Shown in pieces: positions 1-9,589 of a DNA stretch of 64,000 bases; positions within the stretch are counted from its first letter, which is position 1, and each line of letters opens with the position of its first letter. The position numbers and the translations under genes were made by a program. The notes beneath the pieces are model-generated. The model did no database searches. It was not told the DNA's origin and saw only the letters and a list, made by a program, of their open reading frames with translations. Source of the stretch: Cedecea colo (GTDB lineage: Bacteria > Pseudomonadota > Gammaproteobacteria > Enterobacterales > Enterobacteriaceae); contig NZ_SOYS01000004.1 in NCBI RefSeq assembly GCF_011808225.1, forward strand, positions 1 to 64,000, read 5' to 3'.

Positions 1-269
<269 letters not shown>

Positions 270-434
270 AAAGTCTGATGTGCTGCAACTCGTGCAGCGA
301 TGCTCAAAGATTACTTTCAAATAATTCACTTAAATGAATTACTGTCTGGTCACTCTTCAAGGCTTGATATTTTTTTGCACCCGAAGATGCTGAGATATCA
401 ACCCTGCGAGTGCCCACACAGATTGTCTGATAAA

Positions 435-447
435 TTGTTAAAGAGCG
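435..447 (-). promoter_or_regulatory. rRNA leader boxA antitermination site
   Basis: On the minus strand CGCTCTTTAACAA lies in the 16S leader, about 165 bases upstream of the mature 16S end. It matches the boxA element where NusB/S10 load to make an antitermination complex. The leader around it (270-435) carries the usual sequence found before enterobacterial 16S genes. The 386-base stretch 270-655 has no protein gene; it holds only this leader and the two promoters. Confidence 0.85.
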
Positions 448-486
448 GTGCAATCAGCGGCTCAGCCTGCTGTTGCGAGGTGGCGT

Positions 487-514
487 ATATTACGCTTTCC
501 TCTTTCAGAGTCAA
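487..514 (-). promoter_or_regulatory. rRNA operon promoter P2
   Basis: Minus-strand -35 TTGACT (514-509) and -10 TAATAT (492-487) are separated by 16 bp. The place and sequence fit rrn P2 promoters of E. coli, with boxA about 40 bases downstream. Confidence 0.85.
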
Positions 515-584
515 GCGTTTATTTTCGCTTTCGTCTGCCTGACGGGCCGGTTTGTAAGCCGTTGTGCCGTGTCAGTGGAGGCGC

Positions 585-635
585 AGTATAGGGATTTTTC
601 GGAACGTGACAACCCCTATTTTCAAAATAATTTTC
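585..635 (-). promoter_or_regulatory. rRNA operon promoter P1 with AT-rich UP region
   Basis: Minus-strand -35 TTGTCA (612-607) and -10 TATACT (590-585) have a 16-bp spacer and a GCGCC discriminator, the arrangement that makes rrn P1 sensitive to ppGpp/DksA. The bases upstream (613-650 on the plus strand) are AT-rich and fit an UP element. Further upstream Fis sites would have to overlap the 3' end of gmhB (stop at 656). Confidence 0.85.
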
Positions 636-655
636 AATCGCGCATTTTTTAATCG

Positions 656-1228
656 TTACGCCGATTTTTGACGCGTTTTAATCGCTTCTGGCAGGTCAGC
701 AAGGCTATTAATGACAAAATCCGCCGCGGACTCACCTTCTTCAGTTACCGGCTTGCCGCTACGTACCAGCACTTTTGTTCCTACCTGCGCAGCGGCTGCC
801 GCCTGCATGTCTTCAACTTTGTCGCCCACCATATAAGAAGAGGCCATATCGATGTGAAGATACTCAGCGGCGGACAACAGCATGCCCGGTTGCGGTTTGC
901 GGCAGTCGCAGGACTGACGAAACTCTTCTATTACTGCTTCCGGATGGTGCGGGCAATAATAGATACCATCGAGATCCACTCCACGGTCAGCCAAAGACCA
1001 GTCCATCCATTCGGTCAGATTTTCAAAAGCATCTTCCGTGAACATGCCGCGGGCGATGCCCGACTGGTTGGTGACCAGCACCAACGCATAGCCCATTTCT
1101 TTTAATTCACGCATAGCGTCGATCACGCCATCGATAAATTCAAACTGGTCGACTTCATGGACGTAACCATGATCGACATTAATAGTGCCATCGCGGTCGA
1201 GAAAAATAGCGGGTACGGACTGTGCCAC
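656..1228 (-). CDS. gmhB: D-glycero-beta-D-manno-heptose-1,7-bisphosphate 7-phosphatase
   Basis: Cytoplasmic HAD-superfamily phosphatase of ADP-heptose synthesis for the LPS inner core. The 190-residue protein is within a residue of E. coli GmhB. The HAD motif DRDGT is at residues 11-15 (nucleophile D11, acid/base D13), and the zinc-binding group C92, H94, C107, C109 is intact. The start is GTG at 1228. It lies alone between the rRNA promoters and the divergent metNIQ operon, as in K-12. Identification rests on motifs, length and synteny. Confidence 0.95.
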   Translation of the reverse strand: MAQSVPAIFLDRDGTINVDHGYVHEVDQFEFIDGVIDAMRELKEMGYALVLVTNQSGIARGMFTEDAFENLTEWMDWSLADRGVDLDGIYYCPHHPEAVIEEFRQSCDCRKPQPGMLLSAAEYLHIDMASSYMVGDKVEDMQAAAAAQVGTKVLVRSGKPVTEEGESAADFVINSLADLPEAIKTRQKSA

Positions 1229-1309
1229 CTGGAAACTCCTGATACGGGATTATTGCCCTTAGTATCGCATGATTTAGAGGACGGGTGAGAATAGAGCATC
1301 ACACCCTGA

Positions 1310-1340
1310 TTGATTTAGACGTCTGGATGCCTTAACATCC
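1310..1340 (+). promoter_or_regulatory. metNIQ promoter with three MetJ boxes
   Basis: A candidate promoter has -35 TTGATT (1310-1315), a 17-bp spacer and -10 TAACAT (1333-1338). Three contiguous 8-bp met boxes overlap it: AGACGTCT (1317-1324), GGATGCCT (1325-1332) and TAACATCC (1333-1340). The first is a perfect match to the consensus. MetJ with S-adenosylmethionine binds such tandem boxes in E. coli, so methionine repression by promoter occlusion is inferred. Confidence 0.85.
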
Positions 1341-1417
1341 ATATCGATGACGAACATTACCCGTTATCGGCAGTAGAAAATGCCACGGCTAACTCTTATA
1401 CGATAATAAATAACCTA

Positions 1418-2449
1418 ATGATTAAACTTTCAAACATCACCAAAGTGTTTCAGCAAGGGAACCGCACCATACAGGCGTTGAATAACGTCAGTCTGCACGT
1501 TCCTGCTGGACAAATTTATGGCGTGATTGGCGCATCCGGCGCGGGTAAGAGTACCTTGATCCGTTGCGTGAACCTGCTGGAGCGTCCAACGCAAGGCTCC
1601 GTACTGGTTGATGGCCAGGAGCTGACGACGCTGTCTGAAGGTCAACTGACGAAAGCTCGCCGCCAGATTGGCATGATCTTCCAGCACTTTAACTTACTCT
1701 CGTCCCGCACAGTTTTCGGCAACGTAGCCTTACCGCTGGAGCTCGACAATACGCCGCGCGAAGAAGTTAAGCGTCGCGTTACCGAGCTTTTGGATCTCGT
1801 CGGCTTAAGCGAAAAGCATGACGTCTATCCGGCTAACCTTTCTGGCGGGCAAAAACAGCGTGTAGCCATCGCGCGTGCGCTGGCCAGCAATCCTAAAGTG
1901 TTGCTGTGCGATGAAGCCACCAGCGCGCTTGACCCTGCCACTACCCGTTCCATTCTCGAATTACTGAAAGACATTAATCGTCGTCTTGGCATAACCATCC
2001 TGCTTATCACCCACGAAATGGACGTGGTGAAGCGTATCTGTGACTGCGTAGCCGTTATCAGCGACGGCGAGCTAATAGAGCAGGATACCGTAAGCGAAGT
2101 GTTCTCTCATCCGAAGACCCCGCTGGCGCAGCAGTTTATTCAGTCCACCCTCCACCTGGATATTCCGGAAGATTATGCTCAACGCCTGAGCGCAGAAAAG
2201 CGCGATAAAACTGTTCCCTTATTGCGTCTGGAATTTACCGGTCAGTCGGTTGATGCACCTTTACTTTCCGAGACAGCCCGCACCTTCAATGTAAACAGCA
2301 ACATTATTAGTGCGCAGATGGATTATGCCGGTGGCGTGAAGTTCGGCATCATGCTGTGCGAAATGCATGGTGAACATCACAACACGGAAGCCGCCATCGC
2401 CTGGCTGCAGGAACAACATGTAAAAGTAGAGGTGCTGGGTTATGTCTGA
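1418..2449 (+). CDS. metN: Methionine ABC transporter ATP-binding protein
   Basis: ATPase of the D/L-methionine importer MetNIQ at the inner face of the cytoplasmic membrane. Walker [10 protein letters not shown] is at residues 38-46, the LSGGQKQR signature near 141 and the Walker [12 protein letters not shown] follows. The last ~80 residues form the C2/NIL regulatory domain that in E. coli binds methionine and shuts down transport. Length 343 equals the E. coli protein. The 3' end overlaps metI by 8 bases, so translation is probably coupled. Confidence 0.97.
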   Translation: MIKLSNITKVFQQGNRTIQALNNVSLHVPAGQIYGVIGASGAGKSTLIRCVNLLERPTQGSVLVDGQELTTLSEGQLTKARRQIGMIFQHFNLLSSRTVFGNVALPLELDNTPREEVKRRVTELLDLVGLSEKHDVYPANLSGGQKQRVAIARALASNPKVLLCDEATSALDPATTRSILELLKDINRRLGITILLITHEMDVVKRICDCVAVISDGELIEQDTVSEVFSHPKTPLAQQFIQSTLHLDIPEDYAQRLSAEKRDKTVPLLRLEFTGQSVDAPLLSETARTFNVNSNIISAQMDYAGGVKFGIMLCEMHGEHHNTEAAIAWLQEQHVKVEVLGYV

Positions 2450-3095
2450 GCCAATGATGTGGTTACTTCTTAAAGGCGTCTATGAAACGCTGGCGATGAC
2501 CTTTGTGTCCGGCTTCTTTGGTTTTGTTATCGGCCTGCCGGTAGGCGTGCTGCTTTATATTACGCGTCCGGGACAGATTAGCGCGAACGTGAAACTCTAC
2601 CGCGCTATGTCAGCGCTGGTGAATATCTTCCGCTCCATTCCTTTCATCATCTTGCTGGTATGGATGATTCCTTTTACCCGCGCGATAGTCGGGACTTCCA
2701 TCGGCCTGCAGGCTGCTATTGTGCCGCTGACCGTGGGCGCTGCGCCTTTCATCGCACGTATGGTGGAGAATGCGCTGCTGGAAATTCCATCGGGCCTGAT
2801 TGAAGCATCCCGCGCTATGGGGGCGACGCCTATGCAGATTATCCGCAAAGTTCTGCTGCCTGAAGCGCTGCCGGGCCTGGTCAATGCGGCCACTATCACC
2901 TTGATTACGCTGGTAGGTTACTCTGCTATGGGCGGTGCGGTTGGCGCCGGCGGCTTAGGCCAGATTGGTTATCAGTATGGTTATATCGGTTATAACGCTA
3001 CCGTGATGAATACGGTATTAGTGTTACTGGTGGTATTAGTGTATTTAATTCAGCTATCTGGCGATCGTATCGTCCGGACTGTTACTCACAAATAA
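2442..3095 (+). CDS. metI: Methionine ABC transporter permease
   Basis: Inner-membrane subunit of MetNIQ, 217 residues with about five hydrophobic segments. The EAA loop that docks onto MetN is visible as [20 protein letters not shown] around residues 125-145. The ATG lies inside the end of metN. metQ follows after 43 bases with its own ribosome binding site (GGAAGGG). Confidence 0.97.
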   Translation: MSEPMMWLLLKGVYETLAMTFVSGFFGFVIGLPVGVLLYITRPGQISANVKLYRAMSALVNIFRSIPFIILLVWMIPFTRAIVGTSIGLQAAIVPLTVGAAPFIARMVENALLEIPSGLIEASRAMGATPMQIIRKVLLPEALPGLVNAATITLITLVGYSAMGGAVGAGGLGQIGYQYGYIGYNATVMNTVLVLLVVLVYLIQLSGDRIVRTVTHK

Positions 3096-3138
3096 GACGT
3101 TCAACACAACATCGTTTTTACTCAAGTAAGGAAGGGAT

Positions 3139-3954
3139 ATGTCTTTTAAATTTAAAACCTTTGCGGCGGTTGGTGCTTTGATTGGTTCACTGGCTCTGGT
3201 GGGTTGTGGTCAGGATGAAAAAGATCCAAACCATATTAAAGTTGGCGTTATTGTGGGTGCTGAACAGCAGGTTGCTGAAGTGGCGCAGAAAGTTGCCAAA
3301 GAGAAGTATGGTCTCGACGTTGAGCTGGTGACCTTCAACGATTACGTGCTGCCAAACGAAGCGCTGAGCAAAGGCGATATCGACGCTAACGCCTTCCAGC
3401 ACAAACCATACCTCGATCAGCAGATCAAAGATCGCGGCTACAAGCTGGTGCCCGTTGGCAATACTTTCGTTTACCCGATTGCCGGCTACTCCAAAAAAAT
3501 CAAATCCCTGGATGAACTGCAAAACGGCGCACAGGTAGCCTTGCCAAACGACCCAACTAACCTTGGCCGTTCCCTGCTGCTGCTGCAAAAACAAGGGCTG
3601 ATTAAGCTGAAAGACGGCGTGGGTCTGCTGCCAACCGTACTGGACGTCACCGAGAATCCAAAAAATGTGAAGCTGGTTGAGCTGGAAGCGCCTCAGCTGC
3701 CACGTTCCCTTGACGATGCCCAGATTGCGCTGGCGGTTATCAACACCACTTATGCAAGCCAGATTGGCCTGACTCCAGCGAAAGACGGTATCTTTGTGGA
3801 AGATAAAGATTCTCCATATGTGAATCTGGTGGTGGCTCGCGAAGACAACAAAGACGCAGAAAACGTGAAAAAATTCGTTGAGGCTTACCAGTCTGACGAA
3901 GTTTATGAAGCGGCAAATAAAATCTTCAACGGCGGTGCGGTTAAAGGCTGGTAA
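3139..3954 (+). CDS. metQ: Methionine-binding lipoprotein of MetNIQ
   Basis: Substrate-binding component for methionine, 271 residues. The N-terminus has a signal peptide ending in the lipobox LVGC with lipidated C23; the rest is an NlpA/MetQ-type binding domain. It is the last gene of metNIQ and is followed 34 bases later by a strong hairpin terminator. A ribosome binding site (AAGGAAGGG) precedes the ATG. Confidence 0.97.
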   Translation: MSFKFKTFAAVGALIGSLALVGCGQDEKDPNHIKVGVIVGAEQQVAEVAQKVAKEKYGLDVELVTFNDYVLPNEALSKGDIDANAFQHKPYLDQQIKDRGYKLVPVGNTFVYPIAGYSKKIKSLDELQNGAQVALPNDPTNLGRSLLLLQKQGLIKLKDGVGLLPTVLDVTENPKNVKLVELEAPQLPRSLDDAQIALAVINTTYASQIGLTPAKDGIFVEDKDSPYVNLVVAREDNKDAENVKKFVEAYQSDEVYEAANKIFNGGAVKGW

Positions 3955-3987
3955 ATTTCCCTTTCACTCTTTTTACGTAAATAATCT

Positions 3988-4017
3988 AAGACGGGCTCAT
4001 GCCCGTCTTGTTATTTT
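3988..4017 (+). terminator. Rho-independent terminator after metQ
   Basis: A perfect 9-bp stem (AAGACGGGC / GCCCGTCTT) with loop TCAT at 3988-4009 is followed by a broken T-run (TGTTATTTTT). It closes the metNIQ transcript. Confidence 0.85.
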
Positions 4018-4068
4018 TGCAAGAGCTTGATTCAATATTCCCGATTTATCATTCATTGAGGAAAAATT

Positions 4069-4473
4069 ATGCGTGCTTTACCGATCTGTTTATTAGCAGT
4101 CATACTGAGCGGCTGTTCTATGCTAAACAGATCCCCCGTTGAACCCGTTCAAAGCACTGCAACACCAGCGAAAGCTGAGCCTGCTAAGCCTAAAGCGCCG
4201 CGCCCGGCTCCGGTAAAAATTTATACCAATGCAGAAGATTTGGTCGGTAAGCCATTCCGCGATCTGGGCGAAGTCAGCGGAGAATCCTGCCAGGCAAGCA
4301 ATCAGGACTCCCCGCCGAATATCCCAACCGCACGTAAGCGTCTGCAAATTAACGCATCAAAAATGAAAGCGAACGCGGTACTGTTGCACAGCTGCGACGT
4401 TACCAGCGGTACGCCAGGCTGCTATCGCCAGGCGGTTTGCGTTGGTTCTGCGCTGAATGTTTCGGCGAAATGA
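4069..4473 (+). CDS. rcsF: Outer-membrane stress-sensor lipoprotein RcsF
   Basis: Lipoprotein that detects envelope damage and activates the Rcs phosphorelay by acting on IgaA. The 134-residue precursor has lipobox LSGC (C16), a proline/alanine/lysine-rich linker (about 25-50) and a globular domain with four cysteines, which in E. coli form two non-consecutive disulfides. Length equals E. coli RcsF. Its TGA overlaps the trmO start (ATGA). Confidence 0.96.
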   Translation: MRALPICLLAVILSGCSMLNRSPVEPVQSTATPAKAEPAKPKAPRPAPVKIYTNAEDLVGKPFRDLGEVSGESCQASNQDSPPNIPTARKRLQINASKMKANAVLLHSCDVTSGTPGCYRQAVCVGSALNVSAK

Positions 4474-5177
4474 CAGCATTCGCCTTTGAACAGATTGGCG
4501 TAATCCGCTCCCCGTACAAAGAGAAGTTTGCCGTTCCGCGCCAGCCAGGCCTGGTTGCGGACGGAGGCGGCGAACTCCATTTGCTGCCACCTTTCAATCT
4601 GGCCGATGCCGTGCGCGGCCTGGAAGGCTTTAGCCATCTATGGTTGTTATTTGTCTTCCACCAGACGATGGAAGGCGGATGGCGTCCCACCGTGCGCCCA
4701 CCCCGTCTTGGCGGCAATGCGCGTATGGGCGTCTTTGCTACGCGCTCAACCTTCCGCCCTAATCCTATTGGCATGTCGCTGGTAGAGCTGAAAGGCATTC
4801 GCTGTGAGAAAAACCAGCTGATTCTGGACCTCGGCAGCCTGGATTTAGTTGATGGCACGCCGATAGTCGATATCAAGCCCTATCTGCCGTTTGCCGAAGC
4901 ATTACCTCAGGCCGTTGCGGGCTATGCCCAGGCCGCACCCGTTGCGGATATGCCGGTTTATTTCACCACCGATGTGCAGCAACAATTAGCCAGGCTGGAT
5001 AATATCTGGCCGAATATTACGCGCTTTATTCAACAGGTATTGGCCCAGGATCCTCGTCCAGCTTATCGTAAGGGCGAAGACGCGGGTAAAATCTATGCCG
5101 TACTGCTGCTTGATTTCAATGTGCGCTGGCGCGTGACGGAGCGGGGTTTTGAAGTGTTTGCCGTTGAAGAACGCTAA
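4470..5177 (+). CDS. trmO: tRNA (adenine(37)-N6)-methyltransferase
   Basis: SAM-dependent enzyme that N6-methylates t6A37 in threonine tRNAs (TsaA/YaeB family). The start was set at 4470, where ATGA overlaps the rcsF stop; this gives 235 residues, the E. coli length. An earlier ATG at 4437 would lie deep inside rcsF. The conserved family stretch around residues 75-105 (GGWRPTVRPPRLGGN, then FATRSTFRPNPIG) is intact. It appears translationally coupled to rcsF. Confidence 0.95.
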   Translation: MTAFAFEQIGVIRSPYKEKFAVPRQPGLVADGGGELHLLPPFNLADAVRGLEGFSHLWLLFVFHQTMEGGWRPTVRPPRLGGNARMGVFATRSTFRPNPIGMSLVELKGIRCEKNQLILDLGSLDLVDGTPIVDIKPYLPFAEALPQAVAGYAQAAPVADMPVYFTTDVQQQLARLDNIWPNITRFIQQVLAQDPRPAYRKGEDAGKIYAVLLLDFNVRWRVTERGFEVFAVEER

Positions 5178-5288
5178 TTTATCGCCCCTCTCTTTTGACA
5201 TCCCTGCCACACTGGTAAACTAAACCACTTTTTTGAAGCAGGCTGCTTTGCAGCCGGTTAACAGCCGTTCAAATGGAACCGTAACAAC

Positions 5289-7007
5289 ATGCGTACTAGC
5301 CAATATCTGCTCTCCACTCTGAAGGAGACACCTGCCGACGCCGAAGTCATCAGTCATCAGCTGATGCTGCGCGCCGGGATGATCCGCAAACTCGCCTCCG
5401 GCTTATATACCTGGTTGCCGACCGGTTTGCGCGTCCTGAAAAAAGTCGAAAATATCGTGCGTGAAGAGATGAACAACGCCGGTGCCATCGAGATGTGCAT
5501 GCCCGTTGTTCAACCCGCCGATCTGTGGCAGGAGAGCGGTCGTTGGGAACAGTACGGCCCGGAACTGCTGCGTTTTGTCGATCGTGGCGATCGTCCGTTT
5601 GTGCTCGGCCCAACGCACGAAGAAGTCATCACCGACCTGATTCGTAACGAGCTGAGCTCTTACAAACAGCTACCGCTGAACTTCTTCCAGATCCAGACCA
5701 AGTTCCGTGACGAAGTGCGCCCACGCTTCGGCGTCATGCGCTCCCGCGAATTCCTGATGAAAGATGCTTACTCTTTCCATACTACGCAGGAATCTTTGCA
5801 GGAAACTTACGATGCGATGTACCAGGCCTACAGCAAAATCTTTACCCGCATGGGTCTGGATTTCCGCGCTGTGGAAGCGGATACCGGTTCCATCGGCGGC
5901 AGCGCATCTCATGAGTTCCAGGTGCTGGCGCAGAGCGGCGAAGATGACGTTATCTTCTCTACAGAATCCGATTACGCCGCCAACATCGAATTTGCAGAAG
6001 CGGTGGCGCCTGCTGGCGGCCGTGCAGCGCCAACGGTAGAAATGACGCAGATCGATACTCCGAATGCGAAAACCATCGCGGACCTGGTTGAGCAGTTCAA
6101 TCTGCCGGTTGAGAAAACCGTAAAAACGCTGCTGGTCAAAGCGACCGAAGGCAGCGCTTATCCCCTGGTCGCGCTGTTGGTTCGCGGCGATCATGAGCTG
6201 AACGAAGTGAAAGCAGAAAAACTGCCGCAGGTAGCAAGCCCGCTGACCTTCGCCACTGAAGCAGAAATCCGCGCCGTGGCTAACGCGGGTCCGGGTTCTC
6301 TTGGTCCGGTAAATCTGCCGATTCCGGTAGTGATTGACCGCACCGTAGCCGCGATGAGCGATTTCGCCGCTGGCGCAAACATCGACGGCAAACACTTCGT
6401 GGGCATTAACTGGGAGCGCGACGTAGCTCTGCCGCAGGTTGCGGATATCCGTAACGTGGTGGAAGGCGATCCAAGCCCGGACGGCAAAGGCACTCTGCTG
6501 ATTAAACGCGGTATCGAAGTGGGACATATCTTCCAGCTCGGCAGCAAGTATTCCGAAGCGATGAAAGCGTCCGTGCAGGGCGAAGATGGCCGTAACCAGA
6601 CGCTGACCATGGGCTGCTACGGTATCGGCGTGACGCGCGTTGTCGCTGCCGCCATCGAGCAGAACAACGACGAGCGCGGCATTCTGTGGCCGGACGCCAT
6701 CGCACCGTTCCAGGTCGCTATCCTGCCAATGAACATGCATAAGTCTTTCCGCGTGAAAGAGCTGGCGGAAGAACTTTATTCCACCCTGCGCGCTAAAGGC
6801 ATTGACGTGCTGATGGACGACCGTAAAGAGCGCCCGGGCGTAATGTTTGCGGATATGGAACTGATCGGTATTCCACATACCGTGGTTATCGGTGACCGCA
6901 ATCTCGACAGCGAAGAAGTTGAATACAAAAACCGCCGCGTCGGTGAGAAGCAGATGATCAAAACCGGCGAAATCATTGATTTCCTGCTGGGTCAGATCCA
7001 ACGCTGA
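5289..7007 (+). CDS. proS: Prolyl-tRNA synthetase (bacterial type)
   Basis: Charges tRNA-Pro; class II synthetase of 572 residues, the E. coli length. Class II motif 2 lies around [13 protein letters not shown], and motif 3 in [14 protein letters not shown]. Between motifs 2 and 3 lies the ~180-residue insertion domain (about 225-405) that hydrolyses mischarged Ala-tRNA-Pro. An anticodon-binding domain ends the protein. proS is alone on the plus strand, convergent with nlpE; K-12 yaeF, which lies between them there, is absent. Confidence 0.98.
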   Translation: MRTSQYLLSTLKETPADAEVISHQLMLRAGMIRKLASGLYTWLPTGLRVLKKVENIVREEMNNAGAIEMCMPVVQPADLWQESGRWEQYGPELLRFVDRGDRPFVLGPTHEEVITDLIRNELSSYKQLPLNFFQIQTKFRDEVRPRFGVMRSREFLMKDAYSFHTTQESLQETYDAMYQAYSKIFTRMGLDFRAVEADTGSIGGSASHEFQVLAQSGEDDVIFSTESDYAANIEFAEAVAPAGGRAAPTVEMTQIDTPNAKTIADLVEQFNLPVEKTVKTLLVKATEGSAYPLVALLVRGDHELNEVKAEKLPQVASPLTFATEAEIRAVANAGPGSLGPVNLPIPVVIDRTVAAMSDFAAGANIDGKHFVGINWERDVALPQVADIRNVVEGDPSPDGKGTLLIKRGIEVGHIFQLGSKYSEAMKASVQGEDGRNQTLTMGCYGIGVTRVVAAAIEQNNDERGILWPDAIAPFQVAILPMNMHKSFRVKELAEELYSTLRAKGIDVLMDDRKERPGVMFADMELIGIPHTVVIGDRNLDSEEVEYKNRRVGEKQMIKTGEIIDFLLGQIQR

Positions 7008-7024
7008 GCTTTCTCTTGCCCATA

Positions 7025-7052
7025 AAAATGCCCTGCTTTTGCAGGGCATTTT
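7025..7052 (+). terminator. Terminator copy 1 after proS (left copy of a direct repeat)
   Basis: A 12-bp stem (AAAATGCCCTGC / GCAGGGCATTTT) with loop TTTT. In the minus direction its stem is followed by five T, which suits nlpE; in the plus direction by four. The central 22 bases (7026-7047) recur without change at 7193-7214, on the other side of the intergenic repeat. Confidence 0.8.
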
Positions 7053-7192
7053 AGAGTGCTGATAAAGAAGGAGAAAGCGTAACTTTTCCTTCTTTGTGGT
7101 TACCAGCCGGAAATCAATGCCTTGATTTTGCTTATTTTTTATTCGGTGGCATACGTTCAGCCTGTGCTGGTTGAGAGTTTGTCATCAGTCTG
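7048..7192. repeat. Intergenic double-hairpin repeat, copy A (about 145 bp)
   Basis: The interval contains hairpin 1 (AAAGAAGGAGAAAG 7064-7077 pairing with CTTTTCCTTCTTT 7083-7095) and hairpin 2 (AAATCAA 7111-7117 / TTGATTT 7122-7128). It ends in CATCAGTCTG. The same order of blocks occurs at 39242-39384 and, shortened, at 53191-53280. Copy A lies between convergent proS and nlpE and is bounded on both sides by the same terminator hairpin. No protein-coding capacity is apparent. I do not recognise it as a named family. Confidence 0.8.
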
Positions 7193-7220
7193 AAATGCCC
7201 TGCTTTTGCAGGGCGTTTTT
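7193..7220 (+). terminator. Terminator copy 2 (right copy of the direct repeat)
   Basis: This repeats the hairpin of 7026-7047 and is followed by GTTTTTT, making a full terminator for plus-strand transcripts reading out of proS. It ends just before the nlpE stop codon. In the minus direction its T-run is poor, so the two copies each look like one half of a single original bidirectional terminator. Confidence 0.8.
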
Positions 7221-7222
7221 TA

Positions 7223-7921
7223 TTAGTCGGCACAATTTTTACCAGCTTCGAACCTGGCCGATTTATCCGCCACCAGCGTTTTTTGCAGCTCGCCGCTGTC
7301 CGGCGACGCCTGAAGCGTAAAGTGCGCTTCAATCTTTAACAGCACCGGCTGCATATCTTTGCCGCGGGCCGCAGCGTAACCGCGTTCAAGTTCCGCATTG
7401 CTGGCCACCGCAAAGGTGCGTCCTGTGGCGCAATCCTGGAAAATCGCCGCGTCAGCCATGTATTTATACATCCCTTTCATCGCCATTGGCGTAGCGGGCA
7501 AAGCGTCGTTTGTTGGTTTCAGCGTGTAGTCAAACTGTGACGCAATGGGATTCCCCTCGCGGCCGAGCATCTCCAGGCCGTCGGCCTGCGGACGAAAATA
7601 GAGCTTTTCGCCGTCGCTTTCTGTCAGCACCAGCTTATCCGCCGTGCGCGCCCAGCTACCATAAGAGGCAAATACCGCAGGTGATTTTGCGCCCTGATAA
7701 CGCTGGTTCATTACCCAACTGCCGTCCTTCTCAAGAAATAATGAGGTTTCGATACCTTCGCAATCTGCACAGGGTAGCAGGCCCTTATAGCTCTGCTGCA
7801 TCGGTTTTAATTCGGCGGCCTGCGTGGGTTGCAGCGTCTGCACTTCGGCACGATTGTTACAGCCAAAGAGGGCAAAAAGGCTACAGACTGCCGCCGCTGA
7901 TAATAAAAGTTTTTTCACCAT
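7223..7921 (-). CDS. nlpE: Envelope stress lipoprotein NlpE (copper homeostasis protein CutF)
   Basis: Outer-membrane lipoprotein that signals surface contact and lipoprotein or disulfide stress to the Cpx system. The 232-residue precursor ends its signal at C21 (ALFGC). The mature N-terminal domain has the CXXC motif CADC at 51-54; the C-terminal domain holds a cysteine pair (QDCATG and the terminal KNCAD), which in E. coli form a redox-sensed disulfide. Four residues shorter than E. coli NlpE. Confidence 0.95.
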   Translation of the reverse strand: MVKKLLLSAAAVCSLFALFGCNNRAEVQTLQPTQAAELKPMQQSYKGLLPCADCEGIETSLFLEKDGSWVMNQRYQGAKSPAVFASYGSWARTADKLVLTESDGEKLYFRPQADGLEMLGREGNPIASQFDYTLKPTNDALPATPMAMKGMYKYMADAAIFQDCATGRTFAVASNAELERGYAAARGKDMQPVLLKIEAHFTLQASPDSGELQKTLVADKSARFEAGKNCAD

Positions 7922-7954
7922 CTATTCCTTATGCTGGTTATCTCTGGCCCCTTT

Positions 7955-8374
7955 TCACTCGGGGCGACGAACTTTGCCGCGCAGCGATTTCGTGGTTGAT
8001 TTTTGTGCTTTAGATGCCAGACGCCGCTCTTTTGAAGCCCGCGTCGGCCTGGTTGCCCGACGGCTTTTTTGCTCGGCGGTTAATTCCTTGATCAAGGAGA
8101 CCAGGCGGGCAACGGCGGCTTCACGGTTCATCTCCTGGCTGCGATATTCCTGCGCCTTGATCACTACCACGCCATCGGGCGTGATCAGATGGTGGCTCGC
8201 CGCCAGCAGCCGTTCTTTGTAATACTCCGGCAAGCTGGAAGCCCGGATGTCAAAACGCAGATGAATAGCCGTTGAGGTTTTATTCACATGCTGACCGCCC
8301 GCCCCCTGCGCCCGGATAGCCGTAATCGTTACTTCTTGATCGGGTATTTCAACCGTTCGGGAAACGCTAATCAT
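7955..8374 (-). CDS. arfB: Alternative ribosome-rescue factor B (peptidyl-tRNA hydrolase)
   Basis: Releases nascent peptides on ribosomes stalled without a stop codon. The catalytic GGQ motif is at residues 26-28, in the conserved context [11 protein letters not shown]. The basic C-terminal tail (rich in R/K from about 105), which enters the empty mRNA channel, is present. The ATG at 8374 is preferred: it overlaps the yaeQ stop by one base (TAATG) and gives 139 residues, near the 140 of E. coli; an in-frame codon 15 bases upstream is inside yaeQ. Confidence 0.94.
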   Translation of the reverse strand: MISVSRTVEIPDQEVTITAIRAQGAGGQHVNKTSTAIHLRFDIRASSLPEYYKERLLAASHHLITPDGVVVIKAQEYRSQEMNREAAVARLVSLIKELTAEQKSRRATRPTRASKERRLASKAQKSTTKSLRGKVRRPE

Positions 8375-8916
8375 TAATGGCGAAGCCATGCGGTAAAGTG
8401 TATTTCAACGTTGTTTTCGGCATCCGACAGCCAAATTGCGCCATCCTGGATGGTCGCCTGCAAATTCATGCTGCGCGTGCCGAACTCGCTTAACTTCGCC
8501 AGTTGCTCATCGTCCAGATACCAGATGCTGAGGTTTTTAAACTGGCTCAGTTTGTTCTGATTTTGCTGCCACCATATTTCAGCCGCACGACTATTGTAGG
8601 TAAACAGCGCCACTTCCGCCGACTGGCTGCAGGCTTTTTTCACCCGCCGCTCTTCCGGCAGACCCAGCTCAATCCACAGATCGATACCCAAATGATCGTT
8701 GTGCTGCCAAATCTCAGGCTCTTCTTCCGCACTTAAACCACGGGAAAATTGCAGACGCTCGTCCGCATATTTAATCCACGCCAGCAGGCGTAGCATCATG
8801 CGTTCTTGCGTTTCAGATGGATGGCGCGCCAGCGTCAGGTTGCTATCCAGGAACTTGTTGCGATCGAGATCGGCAACGTTCACCATCGCTTTGTAGATTG
8901 TCGCTTTTAACGCCAT
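8374..8916 (-). CDS. yaeQ: YaeQ family protein
   Basis: Conserved protein of unknown function with a PD-(D/E)XK nuclease-like fold in the known structures of the family. 180 residues from the ATG at 8916, which follows GGAG at good spacing; a GTG one codon upstream is possible. Conserved signature stretches are the N-terminal [27 protein letters not shown] and the central DLWIELG. It is translationally joined to arfB. No activity can be claimed from the sequence. Confidence 0.92.
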   Translation of the reverse strand: MALKATIYKAMVNVADLDRNKFLDSNLTLARHPSETQERMMLRLLAWIKYADERLQFSRGLSAEEEPEIWQHNDHLGIDLWIELGLPEERRVKKACSQSAEVALFTYNSRAAEIWWQQNQNKLSQFKNLSIWYLDDEQLAKLSEFGTRSMNLQATIQDGAIWLSDAENNVEIHFTAWLRH

Positions 8917-9026
8917 CACACTTCTCCAGATTTATTTGGCGTTCATTGTAGCGAAAACCCCGCTAAAACGCTGTTATCTATTCATCAGCGCAGGTATTTA
9001 CGCTGCTGATATCGGTTTCATGCCTG

Positions 9027-9035
9027 TGGTATAGT
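9027..9035 (+). promoter_or_regulatory. Candidate extended -10 promoter for yaeP-rof
   Basis: TGGTATAGT gives an extended -10 (TG, one base, TATAGT) about 85 bases before yaeP in the 203-base gap between divergent yaeQ and yaeP. No good -35 is seen at normal spacing, as is common for extended -10 promoters. A minus-strand TACAAT at 8950-8945 could be the -10 for yaeQ. Confidence 0.45.
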
Positions 9036-9119
9036 CACCTTGCTAAACAGAGTTTATCTTCGTAGGCTTAAGTTCCATCCACGATTAAGTCTGAAGTCGA
9101 GACTCTGACAGGAGGGCGT

Positions 9120-9320
9120 GTGGAAAAGTATTGTGAACTGGTTCGACAGCGCTATGCGGAGATCGCAAGCGGTGATTTAGGTTACATTCCGGATGCATTA
9201 GGCTGCGTCCTTAAGGTACTGGATGAAGTGGCCTGTAACGAAGCACAGCCAGAATCTATCAGGGAACAGGCGGCGTATGCTGCCGCGAACTTACTGGTGA
9301 GCGATTATGTCTTTGAATGA
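9120..9320 (+). CDS. yaeP: UPF0253 family protein YaeP
   Basis: Small conserved enterobacterial protein of unknown function, 66 residues, equal in length to E. coli YaeP. It starts with GTG directly after GGAGGG. The conserved block [19 protein letters not shown] is in the first half. Its last 14 bases overlap the start of rof, so the two are probably made together. Confidence 0.9.
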   Translation: MEKYCELVRQRYAEIASGDLGYIPDALGCVLKVLDEVACNEAQPESIREQAAYAAANLLVSDYVFE

Positions 9321-9567
9321 TACCTATCAACCCATCAATTGTGATGACTATGACAATCTCGAACTCGCCTGCCAGCATCACCTGTTACTGACGCTGGAAC
9401 TGAAGAGCGGAGAGGTTTTAAAGGCGAAAGCAAGCGACCTGGTGTCTCGTAAAAACGTCGAATATTTGATTATTGATGATGCGGGTAGCACGCGTGAAGT
9501 TCGGCTCGATAAAATCACCAGCTTCAGTCACCCTGAAATTGGAACCGTCGTCGTTAGCGAAGAATGA
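9307..9567 (+). CDS. rof: Rho-binding antiterminator
   Basis: Rof binds Rho and inhibits Rho-dependent termination in E. coli (also called YaeO). The 86-residue protein keeps the acidic N-terminal segment (NCDDYDNLE) and the beta-rich core ending in [10 protein letters not shown]. It overlaps yaeP and is followed 22 bases later by a strong terminator. Two residues longer than the E. coli form. Confidence 0.93.
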   Translation: MSLNDTYQPINCDDYDNLELACQHHLLLTLELKSGEVLKAKASDLVSRKNVEYLIIDDAGSTREVRLDKITSFSHPEIGTVVVSEE

Positions 9568-9589
9568 TCCTGACGCGATAGATGCAAAT

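Noticed and set aside
300-542. 80-codon open frame in the rRNA leader
   Set aside because: Overlaps boxA and the P2 promoter on the opposite strand; no conserved protein features.
5670-7049. 459-codon open frame antisense to proS
   Set aside because: Fully covered by the well-conserved proS frame; a shadow of high-GC third positions.
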